From an uncultured Draconibacterium sp. (lineage in GTDB: Bacteria; Bacteroidota; Bacteroidia; Bacteroidales; Prolixibacteraceae), in NCBI RefSeq assembly GCF_963677155.1, contig NZ_OY781884.1, positions 2,682,134 through 2,746,133 on the forward strand: a stretch of 64,000 bases of DNA. The letters run 5' to 3'. How positions within the stretch are numbered: position 1 is the first letter of the stretch; the number at the start of each line of letters is the position of its first letter. The position numbers and the translations under genes were made by a program. The notes under the pieces are model-generated. The model searched no databases, had not been told where the DNA came from, and saw nothing but the letters and a program-made list of their open reading frames with translations. Shown here in pieces: positions 1-9,957 of this stretch.

Positions 1-983
1 TCCAAAAAATAGAGAAGTTAGAGGAACGCCTGGCCCAATATCCTGAATTGTCAGCGTCCATTTCCTTGCTTAACCTGCTTAAATTTGCCAAACAAGCATT
101 TTATAATGGTCACGAGCGATATTACAGTGTGCCTAATAATCGCGAAAAAAACTTTATTCTGCAATATGCGGCAACGGGCGAAGAGAATGCCGGATTATTA
201 CATTCGTTTATAGATAGCACCCGGCAAATTACCCGAATCAGTATCCGGGTAAAAGATGTGGGCACCAAACGAATGGAAGAATTGTATACGCAGTTTAATG
301 CCGATATCGATTCAATATTTACTTCCGACAAATACGATGTAACCGTTACCGGTTCAAGTATCATTGCGTTTAAAGGAAACCAGTATTTGTTAAAGAACCT
401 TTTTTCGAGTTTAGGATTGGCTATTTTGCTGATATCTACATTTATGGCCATCATGTTCTCTTCGTGGAGAATGGTGGTTTTGTCGCTAACGCCAAACATT
501 ATTCCGCTGATTTTTACGGCGGCGATAATGGGATTTACAGGGATTCCGATAAAGGCATCTACCATTTTGGTATTTAGTATCGCCTTTGGTATTTCGGTTG
601 ATAATACGATTCATTTTTTGGCCAAGTACCGGCAGGAGCTAAATACTACTAACTGGGACATCCGGAAATCGGTTGTCATCGCATTAAAAGAAACCGGTGT
701 TAGTATGTTGTATACTTCGGTGGTACTGTTTTTTGGATTCGGAATTTTTACCATTTCCAATTTCGGAGGGACACAGGCCATGGGAATTCTGGTTTCGTTA
801 ACATTGTTAGTTGCCGTAACATCAAACCTAATATTACTGCCATCATTATTGTCGGGACTTGAGCGGCTTACAACAAACGAAGCCTTTAAAGAACCACTCC
901 TTCATATTTACGATGAAGAAGAGGATATTGAACTTGATGATCTGGAAATTGTTTCGGATGACGAATTAAATCTGAAAAAGTGA
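1..983 (+). CDS. RND/MMPL-family permease, C-terminal part (5' end outside window)
   Basis: The reading frame is open from base 3, so the start lies upstream of the window and only about 326 C-terminal residues are present. After a soluble stretch comes a cluster of hydrophobic helices (about nt 400-870) with the RND signature GISVDNTIHFLAKY around nt 588-630, an acidic residue in the fourth-helix region typical of proton-driven permeases. The tail is very acidic (runs of Asp and Glu, nt 910-970). Families of this kind (MMPL, PF03176) export lipids, hopanoids or small molecules through the inner membrane. The substrate cannot be read from the sequence. The stop codon overlaps the ATG of the following polyprenyl synthase (TGATG), so the two are probably translationally coupled, which may hint at an isoprenoid-linked cargo. 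That last point is inference. Confidence 0.85.
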   Translation, partial: QKIEKLEERLAQYPELSASISLLNLLKFAKQAFYNGHERYYSVPNNREKNFILQYAATGEENAGLLHSFIDSTRQITRISIRVKDVGTKRMEELYTQFNADIDSIFTSDKYDVTVTGSSIIAFKGNQYLLKNLFSSLGLAILLISTFMAIMFSSWRMVVLSLTPNIIPLIFTAAIMGFTGIPIKASTILVFSIAFGISVDNTIHFLAKYRQELNTTNWDIRKSVVIALKETGVSMLYTSVVLFFGFGIFTISNFGGTQAMGILVSLTLLVAVTSNLILLPSLLSGLERLTTNEAFKEPLLHIYDEEEDIELDDLEIVSDDELNLKK

Positions 984-1966
984 TGTATACCGTAGAAGAA
1001 CTTCAAAACAGAGTGAGTGCAGAAATTGAAAAGCGCTCGAAAGAACTGCTCAGTAATCAACCGGTAGAACTGTATGCACCCATAAAGTATTCACTTGATA
1101 TGGGCGGAAAACGTTTGCGTCCGGTGTTGGTTTTGCTGGCTTTTAATATGTTTTCTGAAGCTATAGAAAAGGCTATTTCGGCAGCAGTTGGTATTGAAGT
1201 CTTTCACAATTTTACGCTGCTTCACGATGATATAATGGACAAGGCGGATGTGCGCAGAAGCCGCCCCACGGTGCATAAACAGTTTAGCGAAAATGCAGCT
1301 ATTTTATCCGGCGATGCCATGGCTTTTCAGTCGTATCGGTATTTTCTTGAAGAACGGTCGGAAGCGCTGTCCGAAGTGCTGGAAGTGTTTAGTAAAACCG
1401 CTATAGAAGTATGCGAGGGGCAGCAGTTCGACATGGATTTTGAACAGCGAATGGATGTTACCGAAGAGGAATATCTGGAAATGATTCGTTTAAAAACGGC
1501 TGTTTTGTTGGCATGCAGTTTAAAAGTGGGAGCGCTTTTAGCCAACGCCCCCGAAAACCTGGCCAATCAATTATACGATTTTGGAATAAACCTCGGTCTG
1601 GCTTTTCAGTTGCAGGATGATCTGTTGGATACTTTTGGCGATCAGGCTGTTTTTGGAAAACAAATTGGAGGAGATATTCTGGCTAATAAAAAAACATTCC
1701 TGCTGATTAATGCCCTGACAAAAGCATCGGAAAATGAAAAAGCAACATTAACAAGCTGGATTGAAAAAACGGATTTTTATCCGAAAGAAAAAATTGCTGC
1801 TGTTACTGAGTTGTATCAGTCGATTGGAGTAAAAAATGTTGCCGAAGAAAAAGTAAATGATTTTTTCAACGAGGCTATCCAAATTTTAGATGATTTGGAT
1901 GTGCCGGGTACTTTGAAACAGCCACTTCGAAACCTTGCACACAAAATGCTTACGCGTAAATATTAA
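983..1966 (+). CDS. Polyprenyl (isoprenyl diphosphate) synthase
   Basis: Trans-isoprenyl diphosphate synthase, condensing isopentenyl diphosphate onto an allylic primer for quinone side chains or other isoprenoids; cytosolic or membrane-associated. Visible motifs are GGKRLRP near residue 41, the first Asp-rich motif DDIMD (residues 82-86) and the second, DDLLD (212-216), both needed for Mg-diphosphate binding. The length of 327 residues is normal. A Phe five residues before the first motif is a position known to limit chain length in related synthases, so a short or medium product such as GGPP is possible, but product length cannot be settled by eye. I chose the ATG at 983, overlapping the upstream stop, over the GTG at 980. 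Confidence 0.9.
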   Translation: MYTVEELQNRVSAEIEKRSKELLSNQPVELYAPIKYSLDMGGKRLRPVLVLLAFNMFSEAIEKAISAAVGIEVFHNFTLLHDDIMDKADVRRSRPTVHKQFSENAAILSGDAMAFQSYRYFLEERSEALSEVLEVFSKTAIEVCEGQQFDMDFEQRMDVTEEEYLEMIRLKTAVLLACSLKVGALLANAPENLANQLYDFGINLGLAFQLQDDLLDTFGDQAVFGKQIGGDILANKKTFLLINALTKASENEKATLTSWIEKTDFYPKEKIAAVTELYQSIGVKNVAEEKVNDFFNEAIQILDDLDVPGTLKQPLRNLAHKMLTRKY

Positions 1967-2011
1967 ATTGCTTCCTTCAGGTTAAATAAAGTTACAAAAG
2001 CTGGTTCCTAT

Positions 2012-2042
2012 CTTGGATAAAAACAAAACAATGCTAATTTTG
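2012..2042 (+). promoter_or_regulatory. Predicted Bacteroidota promoter of atpD-atpC
   Basis: TAATTTTG at 2035-2042 fits the Bacteroidota -7 consensus TAnnTTTG. CTTG at 2012-2015, exactly 19 nt upstream, fits the -33 element (TTTG). Transcription would begin near 2049, giving a leader of about 50 nt before the atpD ATG. Confidence 0.6.
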
Positions 2043-2093
2043 CTGGGTCTATAAAATTTTAATGAAAACGGGTTAAACCGGATTTAAATCTAA

Positions 2094-3605
<1,512 letters not shown>

Positions 3606-3622
3606 ACTCGAAAAGAAAAATC

Positions 3623-3865
3623 ATGCATTTAGAAATAATTACACCGGATAAAAAAGTTTTTGAAGGCGATGTTAGCCTGATCCAATTGCCCGGAAGCAAT
3701 GGTGGTTTTGAGATACTTAAAAACCATGCTCCAATTATTTCAACACTCGAAAAAGGAGTGCTGAAAATTAAGGAAACAAATGGTGAAGAGCAGCATTTTG
3801 ACGTTGACGGTGGTGTAATTGAAAATAAAGCAAATAAAATTATTGTACTTGTTGAATCGGCATAG
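3623..3865 (+). CDS. atpC: F1F0 ATP synthase subunit epsilon, short form
   Basis: Epsilon subunit of the F1 central stalk. The 80 residues cover only the N-terminal beta-sandwich domain (MHLEIITPDKKVFEGD at the start, then the conserved GGFEILKNHAPIIS segment). The C-terminal helical hairpin that inhibits ATP hydrolysis in the 130-140 residue enterobacterial form is missing. Short epsilon subunits are usual in Bacteroidota, so this is probably not truncation. The gene is co-transcribed with atpD and followed by a strong terminator. Confidence 0.95.
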   Translation: MHLEIITPDKKVFEGDVSLIQLPGSNGGFEILKNHAPIISTLEKGVLKIKETNGEEQHFDVDGGVIENKANKIIVLVESA

Positions 3866-3887
3866 TATAATTAATCTAAGATAGTTG

Positions 3888-3925
3888 AAAAGTCTCCGCA
3901 GAAATCTTCTGTGGGGACTTTTTTG
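3888..3925 (+). terminator. Rho-independent terminator after atpDC
   Basis: A 14-bp stem runs from AAGTCTCCGCAGAA to TTCTGTGGGGACTT, with two G-U pairs, a 3-nt loop and a run of Ts. It ends the atpD-atpC transcript. Confidence 0.85.
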
Positions 3926-3978
3926 TTCCATCAAGCCGGGTTCTCCAAAATTTCAATATCTTAGATACTTTGGAAAAG

Positions 3979-4965
3979 ATGAAGGTCAAATTTCTCGTAA
4001 TACGTTTTAGCTCCATTGGCGACATTGTGCTTACTACGCCGGTTGTGCGTGGTTTGAAGCAGCAGGTGGAGAATGCTGAAGTACATTTCGTCACCAAAAA
4101 GAAGTTTGCCAGTCTGGTTTATTCTAATCGTTATATCGATAAAGTCCACTTTTTCGAAGATAATATGGGAATGCTAATTCATGAATTGGCAAAAGAGAAC
4201 TACGATTATATTATCGATCTTCACAATAATTTCAGAAGCAATCAAATTAAGCGACGCCTGAAAATGCAGTCGTTTGCAGTGAATAAAATCAACTGGGAGA
4301 AGTTTCTGATGATTCGGTTTAAAATGAATCGCCTGCCCAATTTGCATATTGTAGACCGATACATGGAATCCGTTTCGGTTTTTGATGTAAAGAATGATAA
4401 CAAAGGCCTCGACTATTTTATCGATGAAACGACTTCTTTTAAACAGGATGATTTACCCGAAACTTTTCAGGATGGCTATGTGGCGTTTGTAATTGCCGGA
4501 ACTTATTTTACTAAGAAACTACCCGTTCATAGAGTCAGTGAAATCTGTCAGATGATTCCGTACCCCGTAATTTTGCTGGGCGGTAAAAATGAGTATGACG
4601 AAGGCGAAAAGGTGCTTTCGCAATCAAAAGGAAATGTGCTGAATTTTGCCGGAAAAATATCGCTTAACCAGTCGGCTTCGCTGGTGCGCGACTCGCGTTT
4701 GGTGTTAGCTAACGACACCGGGTTAATGCATATTGCAGCGGCTTTCAGAAAGAAGATCTATTCGTTTTGGGGAAATACCATTCCGGAATTTGGAATGGCC
4801 CCCTATCGGCCGGGAGAGTCGTCGGAAATTATGCAGGTAAACGATTTGAAGTGCCGTCCTTGTTCAAAGCTGGGACACCATAAATGCCCCAGGAAGCATT
4901 TTAAATGTATGGAAGACATTGATATTGAAAAGGCTGTTGAGTGGATCAATAAAAATTACTTATAG
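3979..4965 (+). CDS. Glycosyltransferase family 9 (heptosyltransferase-like)
   Basis: The protein begins with the GT9 hallmark VIRFSSIGDIVLTTPVVRGL, the nucleotide-sugar heptosyltransferase N-terminal motif. The second Rossmann domain carries LVLANDTGLMHIAAAF, the conserved donor-binding D-T/S-G-xxH motif of WaaC/WaaF-type enzymes. Members transfer heptose or related sugars to the lipid A core on the cytoplasmic face of the inner membrane; in Bacteroidota the exact sugar is often not heptose. A Cys-rich C-terminal stretch (CRPCSKLGHHKCP) is typical of this bacterial subgroup. I chose the ATG at 3979 over a TTG at 3970, because the conserved motif begins right after it. About 328 residues. Confidence 0.88.
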   Translation: MKVKFLVIRFSSIGDIVLTTPVVRGLKQQVENAEVHFVTKKKFASLVYSNRYIDKVHFFEDNMGMLIHELAKENYDYIIDLHNNFRSNQIKRRLKMQSFAVNKINWEKFLMIRFKMNRLPNLHIVDRYMESVSVFDVKNDNKGLDYFIDETTSFKQDDLPETFQDGYVAFVIAGTYFTKKLPVHRVSEICQMIPYPVILLGGKNEYDEGEKVLSQSKGNVLNFAGKISLNQSASLVRDSRLVLANDTGLMHIAAAFRKKIYSFWGNTIPEFGMAPYRPGESSEIMQVNDLKCRPCSKLGHHKCPRKHFKCMEDIDIEKAVEWINKNYL

Positions 4966-5168
4966 TCACTCTACTGTTGTTTTTTCTGAGAAGAAACTAA
5001 TTTGTGTTTTCCATTTCTTTCTGTGCTGTGTAATCAAAAATTTGACAGATATGAGACGTCATCTCTTTTTTAACAGTGGTTCTGGGGTTTGCTGTGGCTT
5101 TTACTGATTTACTTCATGTGCTGAGAATTCACAAAAGAGGCATAAAGTTTAGCTAAGGAATTTTGCCT

Positions 5169-5176
5169 TATCTTTG
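5169..5176 (+). promoter_or_regulatory. -7 box of rlmN promoter
   Basis: TATCTTTG fits TAnnTTTG. It lies 17 nt upstream of the ATG at 5193, so transcription begins near 5183. Any start at or before 5163 would fall outside the transcript, which fixes the rlmN start at 5193. The 227-nt gap before rlmN shows no other gene. Confidence 0.6.
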
Positions 5177-5192
5177 CAGCAAATTTACAGGT

Positions 5193-6215
5193 ATGAAGGA
5201 GCCATTATTCGGGAAGACATTAGGAGAATTGCAGGAGTTGGTTATTGAGCTGGGGCTGCCAAAGTTTACGGCTAAACAAATCACAGATTGGTTGTATAAA
5301 AAACAAATCAGCTCGATTGAGGAGATGACAAATCTTTCGAAAAAAGCCCGTGAGGTGCTGAGTGAGCGCTTTGAATTTGGCTTAACACCTTATACAAAAG
5401 TAAGTGCCAGCATTGACGGTACACGAAAATACTTGTTCCCGACAATCCAGAATAAATATATAGAAACAGCGATGATTCCTGAGCGCGACCGCAAAACGGT
5501 TTGTGTGAGTTCGCAGGTGGGATGTAAAATGGGATGCTTGTTTTGTTTTACCGCTAAGCAGGGATTTCAGGGGCAACTTTCAGCCGGCGAAATCATTAAC
5601 CAGATAAAAAGTATCGATGAGGTAGAAGCGATAAGCAACATTGTTTACATGGGGATGGGCGAACCTTTTGATAACCTTGAAGAAGTGTTAAAAAGCCTCG
5701 AAATCCTGACTTCGGAGTGGGGATTTGCCATGAGCCCGCGACGGATAACTGTTTCAACTATCGGAATCATTCCGGGTATGTTGACGTTCCTCGAAAAAAG
5801 TGAGGCACACCTGGCGGTAAGTTTGCACACGCCATTCCACGAAGAGCGCCAAAAGATTATGCCGGTTCAGGTGGCATACCCGATTGAAGAAGTAGTTGAA
5901 GAAATAAAAAGTTGGGACTTTGGCCGTCAGCGTCGTGTGTCGTTCGAGTACATTTTATTTGAAGATTTAAATGATTCGCAGAAGCATGTTGATGAGCTGG
6001 CCCGTCTGCTGAGTGGTTTAAAATGCCGCATCAATCTCATCCGTTTTCATCCGGTGCCGGGAACACCTTTGAAAAGTCCGGGAGAAAAAACCATTCAGCG
6101 TTTTAAAGATGCACTGAATAATAAGGGAATTATTACCACTATTCGTGCATCGCGCGGACAGGATATTTATGCCGCCTGTGGTTTGTTGTCAACTAAAGAG
6201 TTGGTGAAAAACTGA
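5193..6215 (+). CDS. rlmN: 23S rRNA (adenine-2503 C2)-methyltransferase / tRNA A37 methyltransferase
   Basis: Radical SAM methyltransferase that methylates C2 of A2503 in 23S rRNA and, in many bacteria, A37 of tRNAs. The [4Fe-4S] motif CxxxCxxC is at residues 111, 115 and 118 (GCKMGCLFCFTAKQG). The methyl-carrying Cys near the C-terminus is in DIYAACG (about residue 329). The N-terminal helical RNA-binding domain and motifs such as GMGEPF and SPRRITVST are present. At 340 residues it has normal family length. The start is the ATG at 5193, just after the predicted promoter; an upstream in-frame extension would overlap that promoter. It converges on the hydrolase gene downstream. Confidence 0.96.
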   Translation: MKEPLFGKTLGELQELVIELGLPKFTAKQITDWLYKKQISSIEEMTNLSKKAREVLSERFEFGLTPYTKVSASIDGTRKYLFPTIQNKYIETAMIPERDRKTVCVSSQVGCKMGCLFCFTAKQGFQGQLSAGEIINQIKSIDEVEAISNIVYMGMGEPFDNLEEVLKSLEILTSEWGFAMSPRRITVSTIGIIPGMLTFLEKSEAHLAVSLHTPFHEERQKIMPVQVAYPIEEVVEEIKSWDFGRQRRVSFEYILFEDLNDSQKHVDELARLLSGLKCRINLIRFHPVPGTPLKSPGEKTIQRFKDALNNKGIITTIRASRGQDIYAACGLLSTKELVKN

Positions 6216-6276
6216 ACGCAGATGACATTGAGTTTAAGGTGATCGAAGAAAACTGTTTTCTGGTTCTACATTTGTT

Positions 6277-7113
6277 TTAGCCCAATTCAGCTAAACTGAA
6301 TTTCTCATTTAATAGTATGCCTTTTTCTGTCTCCTGTACCGACGCACATTCCGTGTAATAATCGTGCTCAAAAAATAATATGTAATTCTTTTCTGTAGCT
6401 TCTTTCAAAAATTCGCCTTTTTCTTCCATTACTTTTACCGGATCAAGATCGTAAGCCGAAATCCACAGTAAAGGGATGTTGGCAGCTGTTGGAAACAAAT
6501 CCGAAGTATAAACAAACGAATGTTTTTCGGTGTGAAGAATGGGAAGCATTTGCCCCGGTGTGTGGCCATCGAACATTCTTATTTCGAAGCCAGGAAAAAA
6601 TTCCCCTTCTTTTTCAATCAGTTGTAATTTCCCTGATTCCATCATAAAATCCAACACCGGCCGATGATAAGCTGCTCGTTCGCGTGGGTTGGAGATTTTT
6701 GCATGTTCCCATTGTGTTTTGCTGCTCCACAAAGTGGCGTTCGGGAAAACAAGTTCCAGATTTCCTTTAACATTTTTCACTGCTCCGGTGCAATGATCCC
6801 AATGTAGGTGGGTGAAAAATACATCGGTAATATCAGTTGTTGAATAACCTTTCTCTGCTAATGATTTCTCCAATTCTACAACCGAGGTTACACCATTGTT
6901 TTTCAGGTGTTTTTCGGGGTAGTGATTCCCAATTCCGGTTTCAATAAGTATTTTCCGATTGGCAGTTTCAATCAACAGACAGCGCATCGTTAGTTGGGTA
7001 AAATTATCGTCGTTACATGGATAAACTTTGTTCCACAATACTTTCGGAATGGCACCAAACAAGGCCCCTCCATCGCAATGAAAATGACCGGCAGAAATCG
7101 GAATTAGCTTCAT
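6277..7113 (-). CDS. Metallo-beta-lactamase-fold hydrolase
   Basis: MBL-fold metallohydrolase of 278 residues. The zinc motif HLHWDH (residues 102-107, HxHxDH) is intact, followed by a His in DGHTPGQ and a late His in FEHD, as in lactonases and related hydrolases of the AHL-lactonase/MBL branch. No signal peptide is visible, so it is probably cytosolic. The substrate is unknown: quorum-sensing lactonase, arylesterase or another hydrolase are all possible. It lies 84 nt downstream of the DUF3810 gene on the same strand, so it may share that transcript. Confidence 0.85.
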   Translation of the reverse strand: MKLIPISAGHFHCDGGALFGAIPKVLWNKVYPCNDDNFTQLTMRCLLIETANRKILIETGIGNHYPEKHLKNNGVTSVVELEKSLAEKGYSTTDITDVFFTHLHWDHCTGAVKNVKGNLELVFPNATLWSSKTQWEHAKISNPRERAAYHRPVLDFMMESGKLQLIEKEGEFFPGFEIRMFDGHTPGQMLPILHTEKHSFVYTSDLFPTAANIPLLWISAYDLDPVKVMEEKGEFLKEATEKNYILFFEHDYYTECASVQETEKGILLNEKFSLAELG

Positions 7114-7197
7114 ATAAAAAGTTTAAAGTCAGAAATCGGAAGTTTTTACATCATTCCCTTTTCCAACTTTGTTTATGCGCTGTAAAAGTAAGTGAAT

Positions 7198-8376
7198 TTA
7201 ACGGGGCAGAAGATCATATCGTTGCTGAAAAGCTGAATCTAACGAAAAGTTCATAACATGGTCAACCACGCCGGTGTAATCTTTTATCCCTGATTTTATG
7301 TTGTTGTGTTTTAAATACGCATCGTTAAGTTTCGAAGCCGTTTTGTCCATGGTTGCATTGCGCAGCTTCTTCCAGTGTTCGCTTATTCTGTCGATATCAG
7401 CCTGCACTTCGGGCGAGATTTCAGCAACAAGATTTTTATAATCTTCCAAGCCCCGGGCTTGCCTGAAAAAATGAAATGAAATAAACAATTTAGCTGAATA
7501 CCGAATTTGTTGCGACGAACTGTGTGTGCAAACCAGCCACGAGTAAAAGTTGGCTTCGGCCTCGCTGGTAACACCAAGCTGATGCGCTTTTTCGTGCGCC
7601 AAAACAAATGGATATTCTATGGGTAAAACTTTTTTGTTTACATGAACTTCGTTAAAAAACGGCCCGAAATAACCGGTGATTCCTGATTTTGCATAAAAAC
7701 TGCTGAAAGTAATTTTTTTATCGGGGCGCTTGCCCATTGGATATTCGAACTGTAAAACCGGTGCCAGTTTTTGGTATGTTTCTTCAATTATGCGGTTGGT
7801 TTCAGCTTTGTTAATAGTGTCAAAATCGCAATGCAATTGGTTTAGCTCGGCAACATATTGGCGAATAAATTGCACAAATTCTTCCGTATCGGGGTTCCGG
7901 TCTTTTATTCCAAGCCGTTCGGGTAAAGGCGAGCGGAAATAGTTGAATCCCCATAACACATAAAACAAAATATATACTGAGGCAAGGATGTTGAGTAAAA
8001 ACTTCCCGGCAGCTTTCCATTTTATTCGTTTTGTTAGAATCCTGATAAACAAAACTGCAGGTGTTAAAATCAAAACGGTGTAAAAAATATCGTCAAGCGA
8101 AAAGGGAAAAAGGGAAGAAATGGTTGATAGTAGTGAAGCAATATATGGATAAATTCCTTGTGCATAGCATTTCTCTGCAACTTCAGGTTGCTGCCGCAGT
8201 AGAAGAGTAATTATAAAGGTAATCGCAGCTAATGCCGGAAAAATCAACCATTTATATTTCTGATTTATTTTCAATTTTTTCAGGTAAAGATACAAGACAA
8301 AATCAAAAGAACTAAAGTTTATTTTTGCCTCAATTCGTATTCTTTTTGATTTAATATAAGTAATTAAAGAATACAT
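7198..8376 (-). CDS. DUF3810 family membrane protein, putative zincin
   Basis: 392-residue protein with at least three N-terminal hydrophobic helices (about residues 43-60, 75-110 and 125-145), then a soluble domain containing HEKAHQLG (HExxH at 261-265) followed by EAEANFYSW. The HExxH plus downstream Glu arrangement is that of a zinc metalloprotease; the DUF3810 family (PF12725) is widespread in Bacteroidota, and its function is to my knowledge not established. The N-terminus is uncertain: residues 1-35 before the first membrane helix are not typical, but no other ATG is available. A possible -7 box (TAATTTTG) sits on this strand at 8404-8411. Confidence 0.8.
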   Translation of the reverse strand: MYSLITYIKSKRIRIEAKINFSSFDFVLYLYLKKLKINQKYKWLIFPALAAITFIITLLLRQQPEVAEKCYAQGIYPYIASLLSTISSLFPFSLDDIFYTVLILTPAVLFIRILTKRIKWKAAGKFLLNILASVYILFYVLWGFNYFRSPLPERLGIKDRNPDTEEFVQFIRQYVAELNQLHCDFDTINKAETNRIIEETYQKLAPVLQFEYPMGKRPDKKITFSSFYAKSGITGYFGPFFNEVHVNKKVLPIEYPFVLAHEKAHQLGVTSEAEANFYSWLVCTHSSSQQIRYSAKLFISFHFFRQARGLEDYKNLVAEISPEVQADIDRISEHWKKLRNATMDKTASKLNDAYLKHNNIKSGIKDYTGVVDHVMNFSLDSAFQQRYDLLPR

Positions 8377-8411
8377 TTGTTATAATTGTTTTTAGTTTAA
8401 AACCAAAATTA
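8372..8411. promoter_or_regulatory. Divergent promoter region (M19 dipeptidase / DUF3810)
   Basis: On the plus strand TACATTTG at 8372-8379 fits TAnnTTTG and lies 38 nt before the dipeptidase ATG; TTTG at 8345-8348 could be a loosely spaced -33. On the minus strand TAATTTTG (8411-8404) precedes the DUF3810 ATG by about 27 nt. The two -7 boxes face each other within 41 bp, so the promoters overlap. Confidence 0.45.
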
Positions 8412-8417
8412 TTTATC

Positions 8418-9632
8418 ATGATTACGGCACGCATTTTTTTGCTAATAGTTGGGGGACTGTTGGCAGGTTTAAATGGATTTTGTGAAGGTAAAGATGGAAA
8501 AGCAATGGAAGTGCATAAACGTGTAATAACAATTGATACACATTGTGATACGCCAATGGCACTGCTGGAAGGCGATTTGGATGTTGGAGTCGCAAACAAA
8601 GCGCCGGGAAGCCGGGTTGATTTTCCGAGGATGGAAGAAGGCGGATTGGATGCCATATTTTTTGCCGCATTTACCAGCCAGCGGGAACGCAATGATGAGA
8701 ATACACAGAAAGCCTACGAATTGGCTAACGAGATGATTGAGAAAACATACGAAGTTTGCAAAAAGTACAATAATATGGCTGAAGTGGCAACTACACCTGA
8801 AGATGTTGTTCGGCTGGAGAAGGAGGGAAAACGTGCTATTTACATTGGAATGGAAAATGGTTTCCCTTTAGGTCAGGAACTCGACAGGGTAGAAGAATTT
8901 TACAATAAGGGTGTTCGTTACATTACGCTTTGTCACTCGTCGAATAACGATGTTTGCGATTCCTCAACCGATAAAAACGGACCGGAATTCAACGGTTTGA
9001 GTCCATTCGGAAAGAAGGTTGTAAAAGAAATGAATCGGCTGGGAATGATGATCGATGTTTCGCATATTTCTGATAAATCGTTTTACGATGTGGTAGAACT
9101 GAGTAGAGTGCCGGTTATTGCTTCGCACTCGAGTGTGCGTGCGATAGCTCATCATAAGCGAAACATGACCGATGATATGATAAAAGCGCTGGCTAAAAAT
9201 GGTGGTGTAATTCAAATTTGTTTACTCGACGACTACATTAAAGACCCTGATACTACCACTGTTCGCTATCAAAAAGAACAAGAACTACGTAAAGTGTTTA
9301 ATACAAGCTTTGCAAAGATGAGTGATGAAGAACAGGCAGAAGTGCGGAGGCAGTGGCGGGAACTGGATGAGAAATATCCAAAGCAGTTACCAACCGTTGC
9401 TGATTGTGTGGATCATATCGATCATCTAAAAAAACTGGTTGGGATTGATTATGTGGGTATTGGGTCGGATTTTGATGGCGGAGGCGGATTGGCCGATTGT
9501 GCCGATGTTAGCCAAATGCCTAACATTACAGCCGAAATGCTAAAGCGTGGTTATACCGAAGAGGAGATTGCCAAAGTTTGGGGTGGGAATTTTTTACGCG
9601 TTTTTGCTAAAGTGATTGAGAATAAGCAATAG
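8418..9632 (+). CDS. Membrane dipeptidase, peptidase family M19
   Basis: Renal-dipeptidase-type zinc enzyme hydrolysing dipeptides, including D-containing ones. An N-terminal signal peptide (hydrophobic residues 5-20) suggests export to the periplasm or outer membrane. Conserved metal and active-site segments are IDTHCDTP (HxD at residues 42-44), GMENGFPL (bridging Glu), LCHSSNNDVCDS, DVSHISD, PVIASHSSVRAI and GIGSDFDGGG. The 404 residues include an insertion with a charged helix (about residues 275-315) common in Bacteroidota members. Transcribed from its own predicted promoter, divergently from DUF3810. Confidence 0.92.
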   Translation: MITARIFLLIVGGLLAGLNGFCEGKDGKAMEVHKRVITIDTHCDTPMALLEGDLDVGVANKAPGSRVDFPRMEEGGLDAIFFAAFTSQRERNDENTQKAYELANEMIEKTYEVCKKYNNMAEVATTPEDVVRLEKEGKRAIYIGMENGFPLGQELDRVEEFYNKGVRYITLCHSSNNDVCDSSTDKNGPEFNGLSPFGKKVVKEMNRLGMMIDVSHISDKSFYDVVELSRVPVIASHSSVRAIAHHKRNMTDDMIKALAKNGGVIQICLLDDYIKDPDTTTVRYQKEQELRKVFNTSFAKMSDEEQAEVRRQWRELDEKYPKQLPTVADCVDHIDHLKKLVGIDYVGIGSDFDGGGGLADCADVSQMPNITAEMLKRGYTEEEIAKVWGGNFLRVFAKVIENKQ

Positions 9633-9957
9633 TTGTAAATGTTCAGTGTGTTTTTACTCCCTGCAACCACTAATTAATAAAAGTAAAGAGGAGCAGACTT
9701 GTATCGTGGAGCAGATGCATATAGGGTTCTTCTTTATGTTCAAATAAGAAGCTAAAGTTTAAAATGTTGATTTCTAAATAGATTTGCATTTTTGGAGAAA
9801 CGATGTGAATAAATGCATTTTATTGTTAGTGAAATAATTTTAAGGTATTTTTGAAGTGAGTGTTAGGTTTAAAATAGTTTGTTTCAGGAGATAGTTGTGA
9901 TTTAAGTTGGCCTTTATTAAAACGCAACTCCTGTAACAAAAAAGATCCTAAAAAGTA
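9633..9957. other. Intergenic region upstream of the surface-protein locus
   Basis: AT-rich, with no gene seen. TAGATTTG at 9779-9786 matches the -7 consensus and could start a transcript with a leader of about 170 nt into the first giant gene. No terminator hairpin was identified after the dipeptidase gene. Confidence 0.4.

Noticed and set aside
4919-5107. 62-codon frame overlapping the end of the GT9 gene
   Set aside because: Mostly inside the other gene, with no ribosome-binding or protein signature.
5163-5192. Upstream extension of rlmN
   Set aside because: It overlaps the predicted -7 box and adds ten residues not typical of the family.
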